Assembly (NCBI RefSeq): GCF_014873915.1
Contig: NZ_JADBEJ010000001.1
Span: forward strand, 806,001 to 870,000
From: Amycolatopsis roodepoortensis
GTDB taxonomy: Bacteria; Actinomycetota; Actinomycetes; Mycobacteriales; Pseudonocardiaceae
Length of the DNA stretch: 64,000 bases
Reading direction: 5' to 3'
In this document: piece after piece, positions 52,411 through 60,378 of the stretch
Layout: each line of letters opens with the position of its first letter
Position numbering within the stretch: position 1 is the first letter of the stretch
The notes under the pieces: model-generated
The model's database searches: none
What the model was told of the DNA's origin: nothing
The model's input: the letters and a program-made list of their open reading frames with translations, nothing else
Program-made: the position numbers and the translations under genes

Positions 52411-53696
52411 AACGCCTGCTGGCCTCGGTGATGGCGCTGTCGCTGGTCGCGGGCGGCTGTTCGGCGTCGGCGGAAGACGAACCCGTCGTCGTCCTCGCGT
52501 CCTGGACCGGGGAGGAGGAGAAGGCGTTCCGCCAGGTGCTGGACGCGTTCAAGGCCGACACCGGGATCGACTACCTGTACGAGGGCACCCGGGCGGTCGA
52601 CCAGGTGCTCGCTTCGGATGTCCAGCGCGGCACGCCGCCGGACGTGGCCGTCCTGCCCAACGCCGGCGTGCTGGCGAAGTACCAGAAGTCGGGCGACCTG
52701 CTGCCGCTCGACGAAGATCTCTCCGGCGCCGTGACCCGGTCGTTCAGCCAGCAATGGGTCACGCTGCAGCAGATCGGCACCGAGCGGTTGTACGCGGTCG
52801 CCGTGAAGGCCGACCTCAAGAGCCTGATCTGGTACGACCCGGCGCGGATGACCGGAGCTCGGCCCACGACGTTCGCCGGGCTCCGCGAGTACGCGGCGGG
52901 GCTCACGGCCGCCGGGGGCACGCCCTGGTGCGTCGGGATGGGCGCCCCGCCCGCCTCGGGCTGGCCGGGAACCGACTGGATCGAGGACATCCTGCTGCAC
53001 TCGGCGGGCCCCGAGAAGTACCGGCAATGGGCGGCCGGCGGTCTGGAATGGACGTCGCCGGAGGTCAGGCAGGCCTGGCTGGACTGGGGTTCCGTGCTCG
53101 AACCCGCCGCGATCCGCGGCGGCACCGCGGCCGCCCTGCTGACCGACTTCGGCGACGCGGGCAAGCCGATGTTCACCGACCCGCCCGGCTGCGCGCTCGA
53201 ACACCAGGCGTCGTTCATCATGAGCCGCTACCAGAACTTCGAGCGACCCGACGGGACGTTTCCCAAGCCGGGTACCGATTTCGACTTCCTCCCCTTCCCG
53301 GGGAGGGACGTCTCCGAGGTCGCCGCCGACCTCGCCGGGATGTTCCAGGACACGCCCGGGGCGCGGAAGCTGATCGCGTTCCTCGCTTCGGAGAAGGCGC
53401 AGCGGATCTGGCCGTCGATACCACGCGCGAACGCCTTCTCCGCCAACCGGAAGGCCGGCCTCGACGTCTACCCGGATCAGGTGAGCCGGAGGGTCGCGGA
53501 CACGATCACGTCGGCGTCCGCGCTGTGCTTCGACGCCTCCGACCTGATGCCCGCGACGATGACCGGCGCGTTCCATCGTGCCGTCCTGGAGTACCTGAGC
53601 AACCGGGACCGCCTGGACATCCTGCTGAAACAACTCGACGACGTCCGGGAGAGCATCCAGCCCGGCGAATGGTTGAAAATCCATTGTGGACAGTGA
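52407..53696 (+). CDS. orphan solute-binding lipoprotein (sensor-type)
   Basis: A 429-residue lipoprotein starting with GTG: LLASVMALSLVAGGC lipobox, Cys at about residue 18. The mature part is a family 1 extracellular binding protein (VVLASWTGEEEKAFRQVLDAFKADTGIDY, then TPPDVAVLPNAGVLAKYQKSG and PFPGRDVSEVAADLAGMF). There is no ABC permease or ATPase gene in the operon, so it should report ligand to the membrane protein encoded just upstream instead of importing it. The start overlaps the previous stop (GTGA). The ligand class (sugar-like fold) is unknown. Confidence 0.87.
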   Translation: MKRLLASVMALSLVAGGCSASAEDEPVVVLASWTGEEEKAFRQVLDAFKADTGIDYLYEGTRAVDQVLASDVQRGTPPDVAVLPNAGVLAKYQKSGDLLPLDEDLSGAVTRSFSQQWVTLQQIGTERLYAVAVKADLKSLIWYDPARMTGARPTTFAGLREYAAGLTAAGGTPWCVGMGAPPASGWPGTDWIEDILLHSAGPEKYRQWAAGGLEWTSPEVRQAWLDWGSVLEPAAIRGGTAAALLTDFGDAGKPMFTDPPGCALEHQASFIMSRYQNFERPDGTFPKPGTDFDFLPFPGRDVSEVAADLAGMFQDTPGARKLIAFLASEKAQRIWPSIPRANAFSANRKAGLDVYPDQVSRRVADTITSASALCFDASDLMPATMTGAFHRAVLEYLSNRDRLDILLKQLDDVRESIQPGEWLKIHCGQ

Positions 53697-53705
53697 GGAG
53701 CATCG

Positions 53706-54032
53706 GTGAACGACCTGGCGCGGTTCCCCCTCGAAGGCGGCGGTTCGGTGGTCGTCGAGATCGACCCGGTCCCCGGCACCTCCCGGGTCTCCCGGCGTGA
53801 CGACCTGGTCGACGACGCCAAGGGGTCCTTCGAAGCGGCGCTCGCGAACGTCAAGGACGCGGCGGTGGCGGCACTGGACACCTTCCGGTCGATGACCAGG
53901 GGACCGGACGAGGTCGAGCTCAAGTTCGGCGTCAAGCTGACCGCGCAGGCGGGCGCGGTCATCGCGAAAACGGGCCTGGAGGGGAACTTCGAGGTCAAGC
54001 TGAAGTGGGCCCGAAACACCGAAGACGCGTGA
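53706..54032 (+). CDS. Trypco1 / CU044_2847 family protein
   Basis: A 108-residue protein with the family pattern: RFPLEGGGSVVVEIDPVPGT at the start, a helical middle (AKGSFEAALANVKDAAVAALDTF), then DEVELKFGVKLTAQAGAVIAKTGLEGNFEVKLKW at the end. Trypco1 proteins occur next to trypsin-like proteases in actinobacterial conflict/signalling operons, and here one is six genes upstream in the same operon. It may be a small substrate or adaptor of the protease. GTG at 53706 is the start, 9 bp after the lipoprotein stop. Confidence 0.88.
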   Translation: MNDLARFPLEGGGSVVVEIDPVPGTSRVSRRDDLVDDAKGSFEAALANVKDAAVAALDTFRSMTRGPDEVELKFGVKLTAQAGAVIAKTGLEGNFEVKLKWARNTEDA

Positions 54033-54082
54033 GTTACGCCCCCGATCACGCGAGTTACGCGTCCGATCACGCGAGTTACGCC
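54028..54082. repeat. 21-bp tandem repeat (about 2.6 units)
   Basis: GAGTTACG recurs at 54031, 54052 and 54073, each within a unit close to CGCGAGTTACGCGTCCGATCA. The repeat spans the end of the Trypco1 gene and the end of the convergent TetR gene. It has no spacers and is not a CRISPR. Confidence 0.75.
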
Positions 54083-54660
54083 TAGCGGCCGAGGCCCCGG
54101 ATCAGCACCATCACCGATTCCCGCACATCGGCCCGGGTCCGCTTCGGCTGGAACACCTGCCAGTCGAGGGCGACCACCAGCATCGTGCCGAACAACCCGG
54201 CCGCCGCCGTCGGGATCTGGACGCCGTCGGGCAGCCGCCCGGCGGCGTCCAGCCGGTGGAGCTGTTCGCGCACGATCGAGATGATCTCCTCGCGCAGCAG
54301 GGTGAGCGTCTCGTGCCAGGTGCCGGGCGTGCGCCACATCTCGCTCACCAGGATCTGCGAGAAACCGGGGTATTCGGCGATGAACTCCAGCGCACCGTCC
54401 ACTTGCGACTCGATGACGTCCATCGGGTCGCCGTCGCCGGTGGCGGCGCGCAGGCGGTCCGCGAGCACGCCGACGCCGTAGCGGAGCAGTGCGTCGACAA
54501 GACCGTCCTTGCTGCCGAAGTTGTAGTAGACGGTGCCCTTCGCGACCTTCGCCTCGGCCGCGATGTCGTCCACCGTCAGGCCGACGAGGCCGCGGCTGGC
54601 GGACAGCCGCAGCGTCGCCTCGAACAGCTTCTGCTTCGTCGCCTCACCCCGGGGACTCAC
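54082..54660 (-). CDS. TetR family transcriptional regulator
   Basis: A 192-residue repressor. Residues 8-55 are the TetR HTH: TKQKLFEATLRLSASRGLVGLTVDDIAAEAKVAKGTVYYNFGSKDGLVDALL. The rest is the ligand-binding helical bundle. GTG at 54660 overlaps the stop of the YhgE/Pip gene (GTGA), so regulator and membrane protein are translationally coupled. A 10-2-10 palindrome upstream of the first gene of the operon is the likely operator, giving autoregulation of all three genes. Confidence 0.9.
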   Translation of the reverse strand: MSPRGEATKQKLFEATLRLSASRGLVGLTVDDIAAEAKVAKGTVYYNFGSKDGLVDALLRYGVGVLADRLRAATGDGDPMDVIESQVDGALEFIAEYPGFSQILVSEMWRTPGTWHETLTLLREEIISIVREQLHRLDAAGRLPDGVQIPTAAAGLFGTMLVVALDWQVFQPKRTRADVRESVMVLIRGLGR

Positions 54661-56552
54661 AACGCGAGCTCGGGTTTCAGTGCCGAAACCGTCCACGTGC
54701 GCCGTTTCCGCGCCGCCAGCGTCGAGACCAGGATCCCGCCGACGAGATACGCGACCAGGACGCCGATGTCCCCGAGGATCTCCATCGAGGCGCCACTGTA
54801 GAGCAGATGCCGGAACCCGTCGATCGCGTAACCCATCGGCAGCACGATGTGCAGCGGGTACAACGCGTCCGGGATGGTCTGCCACGGGAACGTGCCGCCC
54901 GCGCTCACCAGCTGAAGCACCAGCAGCACCAGGCCGAGGAACTTCCCGACCGCGCCGAAGAACGCGTTGAGCGCGTGCACCACGGACGTGAAAGTCAGCG
55001 ACACCAGCACCGCGAACCCGATCGCGCCGAGCGGATGCGCGACGTCGATGCCGACCAGCCAGGTCACCGCGCCGAACAGCACGATCACCTGTGCGATCCC
55101 GAGCAGCGCCGAGGACAGCCAGCCGCCGAGCGCGACCTTGAACGGCGACGCGCCGGCGGTCAGCGCGCGGGTCGAGAGCGGGCGCAGCAACAGGAACAGC
55201 ACGAACGCGCCGATCCAGGTCGCGAGCGAGATGAAGAACGGGGCGAGACCGGCGCCGTAGGTCCCGGCCGAGGCGACGCCGGAGGAGTTGACCGCCACCG
55301 GGTCGGCGATGGTGTTGGCGGTCGCCGCGCGGGTCGGGTCGTCCGGGTTCGGGATCTCCTTGAGCCCGGCGGCGAGCCCGTCGCGCAGCTGCACCGAACC
55401 GTCGGCGAGCTGGTTCGTGCCGGTGACCGCGGACTTCTCGCCGTCGTTGAGCTTCGCGGCACCGTCGCGGATCTGGTTCGACGCGTCGGCGGCCTGCGCG
55501 ATGCCGCTGGTGAGCTGCGGCGTGGCCGAGGCCAGCTGGTGCGCGCCGTCGGACACCTGCCGCGCGCCGGAGGCGAGCTGGGCGAGCTGGCTGTTCGCGC
55601 CCTGGATCTTCGTGTTCGCCTGGTCGACCGGCGACCGGAGGGTGTCGAGGCGGCTCAGGATCTCCTGCACCTTCGCTTCGGGGACTTCGGCGGCGCGCAG
55701 GTCCTGTGCGAGCTGGGTGCGGTAACCGTCGAGTTTGGCCTGGATGTCCCCGGACGCCGTCGCCGCGAGCGAGGCGGCGTCGGCGACCTTCTGGTTCCCG
55801 TCGGCGACCTGGCCGGCGCCGTCGGCGAGCTTCTGCGTCTGCGCGGGGAGCTGGGCGGTACTGGATTTCAGGGTGCCGAGCCCGGTCGCCAGCTGGGAGC
55901 TGCCGGAGGCGAGCTGGGAGGCGCCGTCCGCCAGTTGCTGCTGTCCCGACTTGAGCTTGCCCGCGCCGTCGGCGAGCTGTGAAGCGCCGGTCGACGCCTC
56001 CTGGATCTTGCCGTAGATCGTGGAGAAACCGACCAGGAACTTGTCCGCGGCCTCGCTGCCGACCTTCTCCGCGATCGTCTTGCGGACCTGTTCGGCCACC
56101 TGTTTCGCGATGGTCCCGGACAGATAGTTGTTCGCGTCGTTGGTGGTCAGCGTGATCGTCGCCTGCTGGGGCTGGAAGTTGCCCGAGGACAGCAGCGCGG
56201 TGGAGAAGTCGCGCGGGATGCCGATCGCGAACGAGTACTTGTCGTCGCGGACGCCCTTCGCCGCCTCCTCCGGCGACACCTCGTGCCACTGGAAGGTGCC
56301 GGACTTGACCAGTTCGTCGGTGACCTCGCGGCCGACGTTGCGCTCCGCGCCTGCCGAGTCCTTCGCGCCGGTGTCGGCGGTGAAGACGGCGGCGGGCAGC
56401 TTGTCCAGACGCGAGTACGGGTCGTAGTTCGCGTAGAGGTAGAAGGACGCGTAGAGCAGCGGCACCAGGACGAGCGCGGCCATGGCGAGCTTCGGCAGGG
56501 TGCCGCTGCTCAGCCGGCGCAGCTCGTTGGCGGCGATCCGGACGGGGTTCAT
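54657..56552 (-). CDS. YhgE/Pip family membrane protein
   Basis: A 631-residue protein: one helix at about 20-40, a large outer region (41-440) with many A-D-G-A-x-x-L repeats (QLADGAGKLKSGQQQLADGA and onward) forming a long helical stalk, then five helices (about 440-610) of the ABC-2-permease-like type. This is the YhgE/Pip family, related to phage-infection protein and to export (MmpL-like in size, not in mechanism). It is the middle gene of ABC-like ATPase - YhgE - TetR and overlaps both neighbours by 4 bp. The substrate is unknown. Confidence 0.9.
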   Translation of the reverse strand: MNPVRIAANELRRLSSGTLPKLAMAALVLVPLLYASFYLYANYDPYSRLDKLPAAVFTADTGAKDSAGAERNVGREVTDELVKSGTFQWHEVSPEEAAKGVRDDKYSFAIGIPRDFSTALLSSGNFQPQQATITLTTNDANNYLSGTIAKQVAEQVRKTIAEKVGSEAADKFLVGFSTIYGKIQEASTGASQLADGAGKLKSGQQQLADGASQLASGSSQLATGLGTLKSSTAQLPAQTQKLADGAGQVADGNQKVADAASLAATASGDIQAKLDGYRTQLAQDLRAAEVPEAKVQEILSRLDTLRSPVDQANTKIQGANSQLAQLASGARQVSDGAHQLASATPQLTSGIAQAADASNQIRDGAAKLNDGEKSAVTGTNQLADGSVQLRDGLAAGLKEIPNPDDPTRAATANTIADPVAVNSSGVASAGTYGAGLAPFFISLATWIGAFVLFLLLRPLSTRALTAGASPFKVALGGWLSSALLGIAQVIVLFGAVTWLVGIDVAHPLGAIGFAVLVSLTFTSVVHALNAFFGAVGKFLGLVLLVLQLVSAGGTFPWQTIPDALYPLHIVLPMGYAIDGFRHLLYSGASMEILGDIGVLVAYLVGGILVSTLAARKRRTWTVSALKPELAL

Positions 56553-57238
56553 TCCTGGTCTCCTGAAGTCTTTTCGAGCTCCGCGGTTTCGGCGGGCCCG
56601 GGCTCGACGGGCGCGCAGCGCACGGGGTCGGGCTGGTCGAGGGCGCCGCAGAGGGCGGGTTTCTCCGGCAGGGCCGAAACCGGGGTGGTGGCGGTCAGCA
56701 CGATGACGGCGAGGCCGCGTTCGGCGTGTTCGCGGGCGAGTTTCGCCCAGCTGTCGACGTCACTGGTGTGCCGGTCGGGGGTGTCGAGCACGAGGACGCC
56801 GACCCCCTTGCGGGCCGCGGCCAGCGCGGTGAGCAGCCGCGTGCGCGTCACCGGTTCGAGGTTCTCGAAGCGGGTGGTGGCGTATGCGGCGGCGTCGTGT
56901 TCGGCCAGCCAGCTCGCGACGGCGGCCTTGTTCGCCGGGCGCTTCGCCAGTTCGAGTTCCTCACCGACGACGACCTGTAGCGACAACGCGCCGTCCGGCT
57001 CGCTCACGCCGGGGGCGTCGACGATCGCGACGACCTGGCGCGGGTCGCCGCCCTCGACGGTCACCGTCCCGGTGGCGGGCTTCAGCCTGCCCGCCAGCGC
57101 CAGCCCGAAGGCGGTGACGCCGACCCCTGGCTCGCCGTGCACGATCGCCAGCTCACCGCCCGAAACGGTGAGCGAGGTAGGCGACAGCAACGTGCCGTGG
57201 GGTCCGGTCACGGACACCCTGTCGGCTTGAACCCGCAC
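56549..57238 (-). CDS. degenerate ABC ATPase-like protein
   Basis: A 229-residue protein with the overall ABC ATPase frame (VQADRVSVTGPHGTLLSPTSLTVSGGELAIVHGEPGVGVTAFGLALAGRLKP), but the Walker A Lys is replaced: GEPGVGVT instead of GxxGxGKS/T. The Walker B is VLVLDTP with no catalytic Glu, and no LSGGQ signature is seen (LEPVTRTRLLTALAAARKG at that place). ATP hydrolysis is unlikely. It may be a regulatory subunit of the YhgE/Pip protein. It is first in the operon, just behind the palindromic operator. Confidence 0.82.
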   Translation of the reverse strand: MRVQADRVSVTGPHGTLLSPTSLTVSGGELAIVHGEPGVGVTAFGLALAGRLKPATGTVTVEGGDPRQVVAIVDAPGVSEPDGALSLQVVVGEELELAKRPANKAAVASWLAEHDAAAYATTRFENLEPVTRTRLLTALAAARKGVGVLVLDTPDRHTSDVDSWAKLAREHAERGLAVIVLTATTPVSALPEKPALCGALDQPDPVRCAPVEPGPAETAELEKTSGDQE

Positions 57239-57269
57239 GAAGAACTCCCAGGTCGGTGACTCGCGAAAC

Positions 57270-57291
57270 TTGAACTGACTGGTCAGTTCAA
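57270..57291. promoter_or_regulatory. TetR operator palindrome
   Basis: TTGAACTGAC-TG-GTCAGTTCAA is a perfect 10-2-10 palindrome about 30 bp upstream of the first gene of the pseudo-ATPase/YhgE/TetR operon. It is the typical size and position for binding by two TetR dimers and gives an autoregulatory loop. Confidence 0.75.
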
Positions 57292-57375
57292 AAGTTAGCC
57301 CTGACCTGGGAGGGATACAACCGTGGGGGGCTCATGTCACACGCAAGAGTGACGAAACCACCGCAAACCGGACGG

Positions 57376-58305
57376 CTAACGCAGGGCCGAAGCCGGATGG
57401 ACCTCCCAGGACGTCCACAGTGGACGATAACCCTGGCGGTGCCAGAACACCGAAGAAAGCGGGTTGGTCGGGTTGTAGTAGAGGTACGTGCCGTCCGCGC
57501 CGCCCGCGGCGAACTCCTCGTGCACCGCCGCCATCAGTGTGCGGCCGAGGCCGCTCCCGCGCAGGGCGGGCACGGTGACGACGTTGTTGACGTAACCCCA
57601 GCGGCCGTGGGGGAGGAGCTCGGCCTCGGCCGAACCCGGCGACGAGGTGATCCAGGCGCCGTGCGCGAACGCGGCGACGCGGGCGTCCAGTTCGGCCAGC
57701 CACAGCAGCGGCCGGTCCTTGTCGAGGGCGAGTTCCAGTGCCGGGGCGAGCAGTTCGGCGGCGTTCGGGCGGTACCGGGTGGCGACCTGGCCGATGTAGT
57801 CGTGCGTCGACACGGCCAGCGCGAGCAGGGTGTCGAAGTCTTCGTGCCGGGCCCGGCGGACGGTCACGCCGTCGGCGCCCGGATCGCCGCGACGGCGCCC
57901 GGTGCGCACGGCGAGCGCGGACATCGGCACCAGCCCGTGGTCGAGGAAGGCGCGGATCGCCTCGGCGTCCCGGCTCGGCCAGTTGATCACGCAGGCCGAG
58001 TCCTCGCCGGGGGTTTCGGCGTCCACCCGCGTCCGCCACGCGCGCAGCAGCACGTCCATGCCCTCGGTGCCGGTGTCGCCGACGAAGGGGAACAGCTGCC
58101 GGGCGTCGGCGGCCGACCAGAGCAGGGTGACGTCGTCCGGGCCGTGCAGCTGACGTTGCACCACGCCGGTGACCTGGACGCCGGCCGCCGTGGCGGCGTC
58201 CACGCGCTCGCCGCCGACCGGGGGCGGCGCGGCTTCGGGCAGGAGCCGGTCGATCGCCGCGAACCGGGCGCGGTGCGCGTCGAGCAACGTCTTCTCGATT
58301 TCCAT
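57376..58305 (-). CDS. GNAT family N-acetyltransferase, paralogue A
   Basis: A 309-residue protein. The C-terminal half is a GNAT domain (VTVRRARHEDFDTLLALAVS, then NVVTVPALRGSGLGRTLMAAVHEEF as the acetyl-CoA loop, and FWHRQGYRPLWTSWEVHP). The N-terminal half is a second, degenerate GNAT-like unit, as in two-domain members. It lies 20 bp after paralogue B on the same strand, sharing about 45% of its residues and an almost identical DNA stretch at the 3' end, so it arose by tandem duplication. Acceptor substrate unknown. Confidence 0.87.
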   Translation of the reverse strand: MEIEKTLLDAHRARFAAIDRLLPEAAPPPVGGERVDAATAAGVQVTGVVQRQLHGPDDVTLLWSAADARQLFPFVGDTGTEGMDVLLRAWRTRVDAETPGEDSACVINWPSRDAEAIRAFLDHGLVPMSALAVRTGRRRGDPGADGVTVRRARHEDFDTLLALAVSTHDYIGQVATRYRPNAAELLAPALELALDKDRPLLWLAELDARVAAFAHGAWITSSPGSAEAELLPHGRWGYVNNVVTVPALRGSGLGRTLMAAVHEEFAAGGADGTYLYYNPTNPLSSVFWHRQGYRPLWTSWEVHPASALR

Positions 58306-58325
58306 CCCGTCCCCCGGATCGACCG

Positions 58326-59228
58326 CTACCGCAGGGCCGCGGCGGGACTGGCGGCCCACGTCGTCCACAGTGGACGATAACCCTGCCGGTGCCAGAACGC
58401 CGGGGAAAGCGGATTGGCCGGATTGTACGAGACGAAGGTGCCGCGCAGCGACGGCGAGAACAGTTCGTCGTGCGCGACGGCGGTCAGCGCGCGCCCGATC
58501 CCGCGGCCCCGCGCGGCCGCGGTCACCGCGAGCGTGCCGACATAGCCCCACTCGCCCGGCGGCAGCCGCCCGGCGAGCGCGTCACCGGGGATCGGGGAGC
58601 GCTTCCCCGTGGTCACGATCCCCACCGTGACGCCTTCCTCTTCGGCGATCCAGACGCGGCCGCCGAACTGCAGGCCACGCCGGACCTCTTCCGCGAGCAG
58701 TGCCTCGGCCCCCGGCCGGACGACACCGTGGCCGACCAGCGAGGTGTAACGGAGTTCTTCCAAGCGCAGGCTGACGATCTCTTCGAGGTCGCCGTGTGCC
58801 GACGCGCGGATCGTCACGCCGGGTACGGAGTACTCCTCGCCGGCGGCGGGCGCGCGGACGGCCAGCGCCAGTTGCGGCGCGAGCCCGTGGTCGAGCAGCG
58901 CCCGTGACACCGCGACGTCACGGCTGGGCCAGGTGACCGTGCACGACGAATCGGGTTCGGCGTCGGCGAGCGCGATCCGCTCGCGCCAGGCGGAGAGCAG
59001 CGCGCTCATCCCCGCGCCGGCGTCGATTGGGAGGATCGCGGAGAGCATCTGCAGATGGGCAGGGCTCCAGAGCCGTTGCCAGGAACCGGCCGCGAACCGC
59101 ACGTGCGTGATCGTCCCGAAGGCGCCGCCCGCCTCGACGGGTTCACCGGCCGGGAGCGGGGGAGGCGGCGGAAGCATCGGGTCGAGTGCGGCGAACCGCG
59201 CCCGCTGCCGCTCCGCCGCCGGGGTCAT
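58326..59228 (-). CDS. GNAT family N-acetyltransferase, paralogue B
   Basis: A 300-residue paralogue of the downstream gene with the same two-unit layout: VTIRASAHGDLEEIVSLRLEEL, TLAVTAAARGRGIGRALTAVAHDEL as acetyl-CoA loop, and FWHRQGYRPLWTTWAASP at the end. A proline-rich stretch (PPPPPLPAGEP) near residue 20 differs between the two. Its ATG overlaps the methyltransferase stop (59225-59228), so methyltransferase, B and A form one operon. Confidence 0.87.
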   Translation of the reverse strand: MTPAAERQRARFAALDPMLPPPPPLPAGEPVEAGGAFGTITHVRFAAGSWQRLWSPAHLQMLSAILPIDAGAGMSALLSAWRERIALADAEPDSSCTVTWPSRDVAVSRALLDHGLAPQLALAVRAPAAGEEYSVPGVTIRASAHGDLEEIVSLRLEELRYTSLVGHGVVRPGAEALLAEEVRRGLQFGGRVWIAEEEGVTVGIVTTGKRSPIPGDALAGRLPPGEWGYVGTLAVTAAARGRGIGRALTAVAHDELFSPSLRGTFVSYNPANPLSPAFWHRQGYRPLWTTWAASPAAALR

Positions 59229-60076
59229 CCCCGCTGGGTGCAGAAGATCGCCGTGCCGGGGAAGAGCTTGCCGCGCAACGGGCTCCACTGGCCCCACGTG
59301 CGGGAGTGGCCCTCCGGCCAGGCGGGCTCGATGAGGTCGGTCAGCGCGAACCCGGAGTCGGCGAGCGCGCGGACGTAGTCGCCGAGGGTGCGGTGGTACT
59401 CGACGTAGGTCGCGACGCCTTCTTCGTCGACCTCGACGTACGGCGTCCGGTCGAAATACGGCTGGGTGACGGTGAGCCCCTGCGGGCCGGGGTCGTCGGG
59501 GAAGATCCAGCGCATCGGATGGGTTACCGAGAACACCCAGCGGCCACCCGGCCGGAGGACCCGGTGCACTTCGGCGAACACGGCGTCCACCGACGCCACG
59601 AACGGGACCGCGCCGAAGGCCGAGCACGCCGCGTCGAAACTCGCGCCGGCGAACGGGAGCGACTCCGCCGTCGCCTGCACGAGCGGGACGGGAGTGCCGG
59701 TCCGCTCGTTGCCTTCCTTCGCGTGCCGGAGCATGCCGCCCGACAGATCGGTCGCCACCGCGTCGGCGCCCTGCGCGGCGAGCCAGCGCGAGCAGGCCGC
59801 CTGTCCGCAGCCGACCTCGAGGATCCGCTTGCCGCCGACTTCACCCAGAAGCGCGACGTCGGCCTCTCGGACGCCCTCCGGGCACCAGACGAAGTCCGCA
59901 TCGCCGAGGAAGCCGCCGTGGGTCGCCTGGTAGTCGTCGGCGTCGGCGTCCCACCACGCCAGGTTGGCGGCGGTGGCCTCCGGCGCCGAGACCGCCCGAT
60001 AGGCGACCCCCGCGGTGCCGAGCCGCTCCTCGGCCTCTGCGTGCCGTTCGGGCTCGGTGACGGACTGCTGGCTCAA
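59225..60076 (-). CDS. class I SAM-dependent methyltransferase
   Basis: A 283-residue methyltransferase. Motif I is ILEVGCGQAACSRWLAAQGA (about 86-105), followed by ATDLSGGMLRHAK, LPFAGASFDAACSAFGAVPFV and VLRPGGRWVFSVTHPMRWIF. The last block (THPMRWIFPDDPG) occurs in actinobacterial methyltransferases next to rpsA. The start ATG at 60076 faces the rpsA promoter region. Substrate is unknown. It is first in the operon with the two GNAT genes. Confidence 0.9.
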   Translation of the reverse strand: MSQQSVTEPERHAEAEERLGTAGVAYRAVSAPEATAANLAWWDADADDYQATHGGFLGDADFVWCPEGVREADVALLGEVGGKRILEVGCGQAACSRWLAAQGADAVATDLSGGMLRHAKEGNERTGTPVPLVQATAESLPFAGASFDAACSAFGAVPFVASVDAVFAEVHRVLRPGGRWVFSVTHPMRWIFPDDPGPQGLTVTQPYFDRTPYVEVDEEGVATYVEYHRTLGDYVRALADSGFALTDLIEPAWPEGHSRTWGQWSPLRGKLFPGTAIFCTQRG

Positions 60077-60378
60077 ACCGATATCCTTTCCCCAGGTCAG
60101 GGCTTCGCGGGACAGTTTATCCGCCCGCCGTGATCGTGGGGGCGACCCTGATTGTGCCGTGTACAGGGGGCCGCGTAGGATATCTGTTAGCGCAGTGGGT
60201 TCGCGCTACTCTTTCCCCCGGTTCGCTCAGCGTCCGGGTCAGGGGGTCGCGTACCGGATGCGGTGATGCTCGCGGTCGTTCCCTGTGGACGTTTGCTTAT
60301 GCGGTCGCCTCATGTCGGAAGCCCATGGCGCCCTAACTGCAAACCCACTACTTCCCATCCACCGGAGCAACCCGCCTA
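60077..60378. other. rpsA leader and divergent promoter region
   Basis: About 302 bp between the methyltransferase and rpsA. The middle holds a likely promoter for rpsA (60152-60181), giving a leader of about 190 bp. No small gene, riboswitch or attenuator with a clear fold is visible, but long rpsA leaders often carry translational control. Confidence 0.5.
60152..60181 (+). promoter_or_regulatory. probable rpsA promoter
   Basis: TTGTGC (60152-60157) and TAGGAT (60176-60181) are spaced 18 bp, the housekeeping-type pattern of actinomycetes. The site is about 198 bp upstream of the rpsA start. Confidence 0.5.

Noticed and set aside
54028..54082. Possible small CRISPR array
   Set aside because: Period is 21 bp with no unique spacers, under three units, and no cas gene nearby.
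60077..60378. Riboswitch or tRNA in the rpsA leader
   Set aside because: No cloverleaf, T-loop GTTCRA pattern or known aptamer core could be traced by eye.
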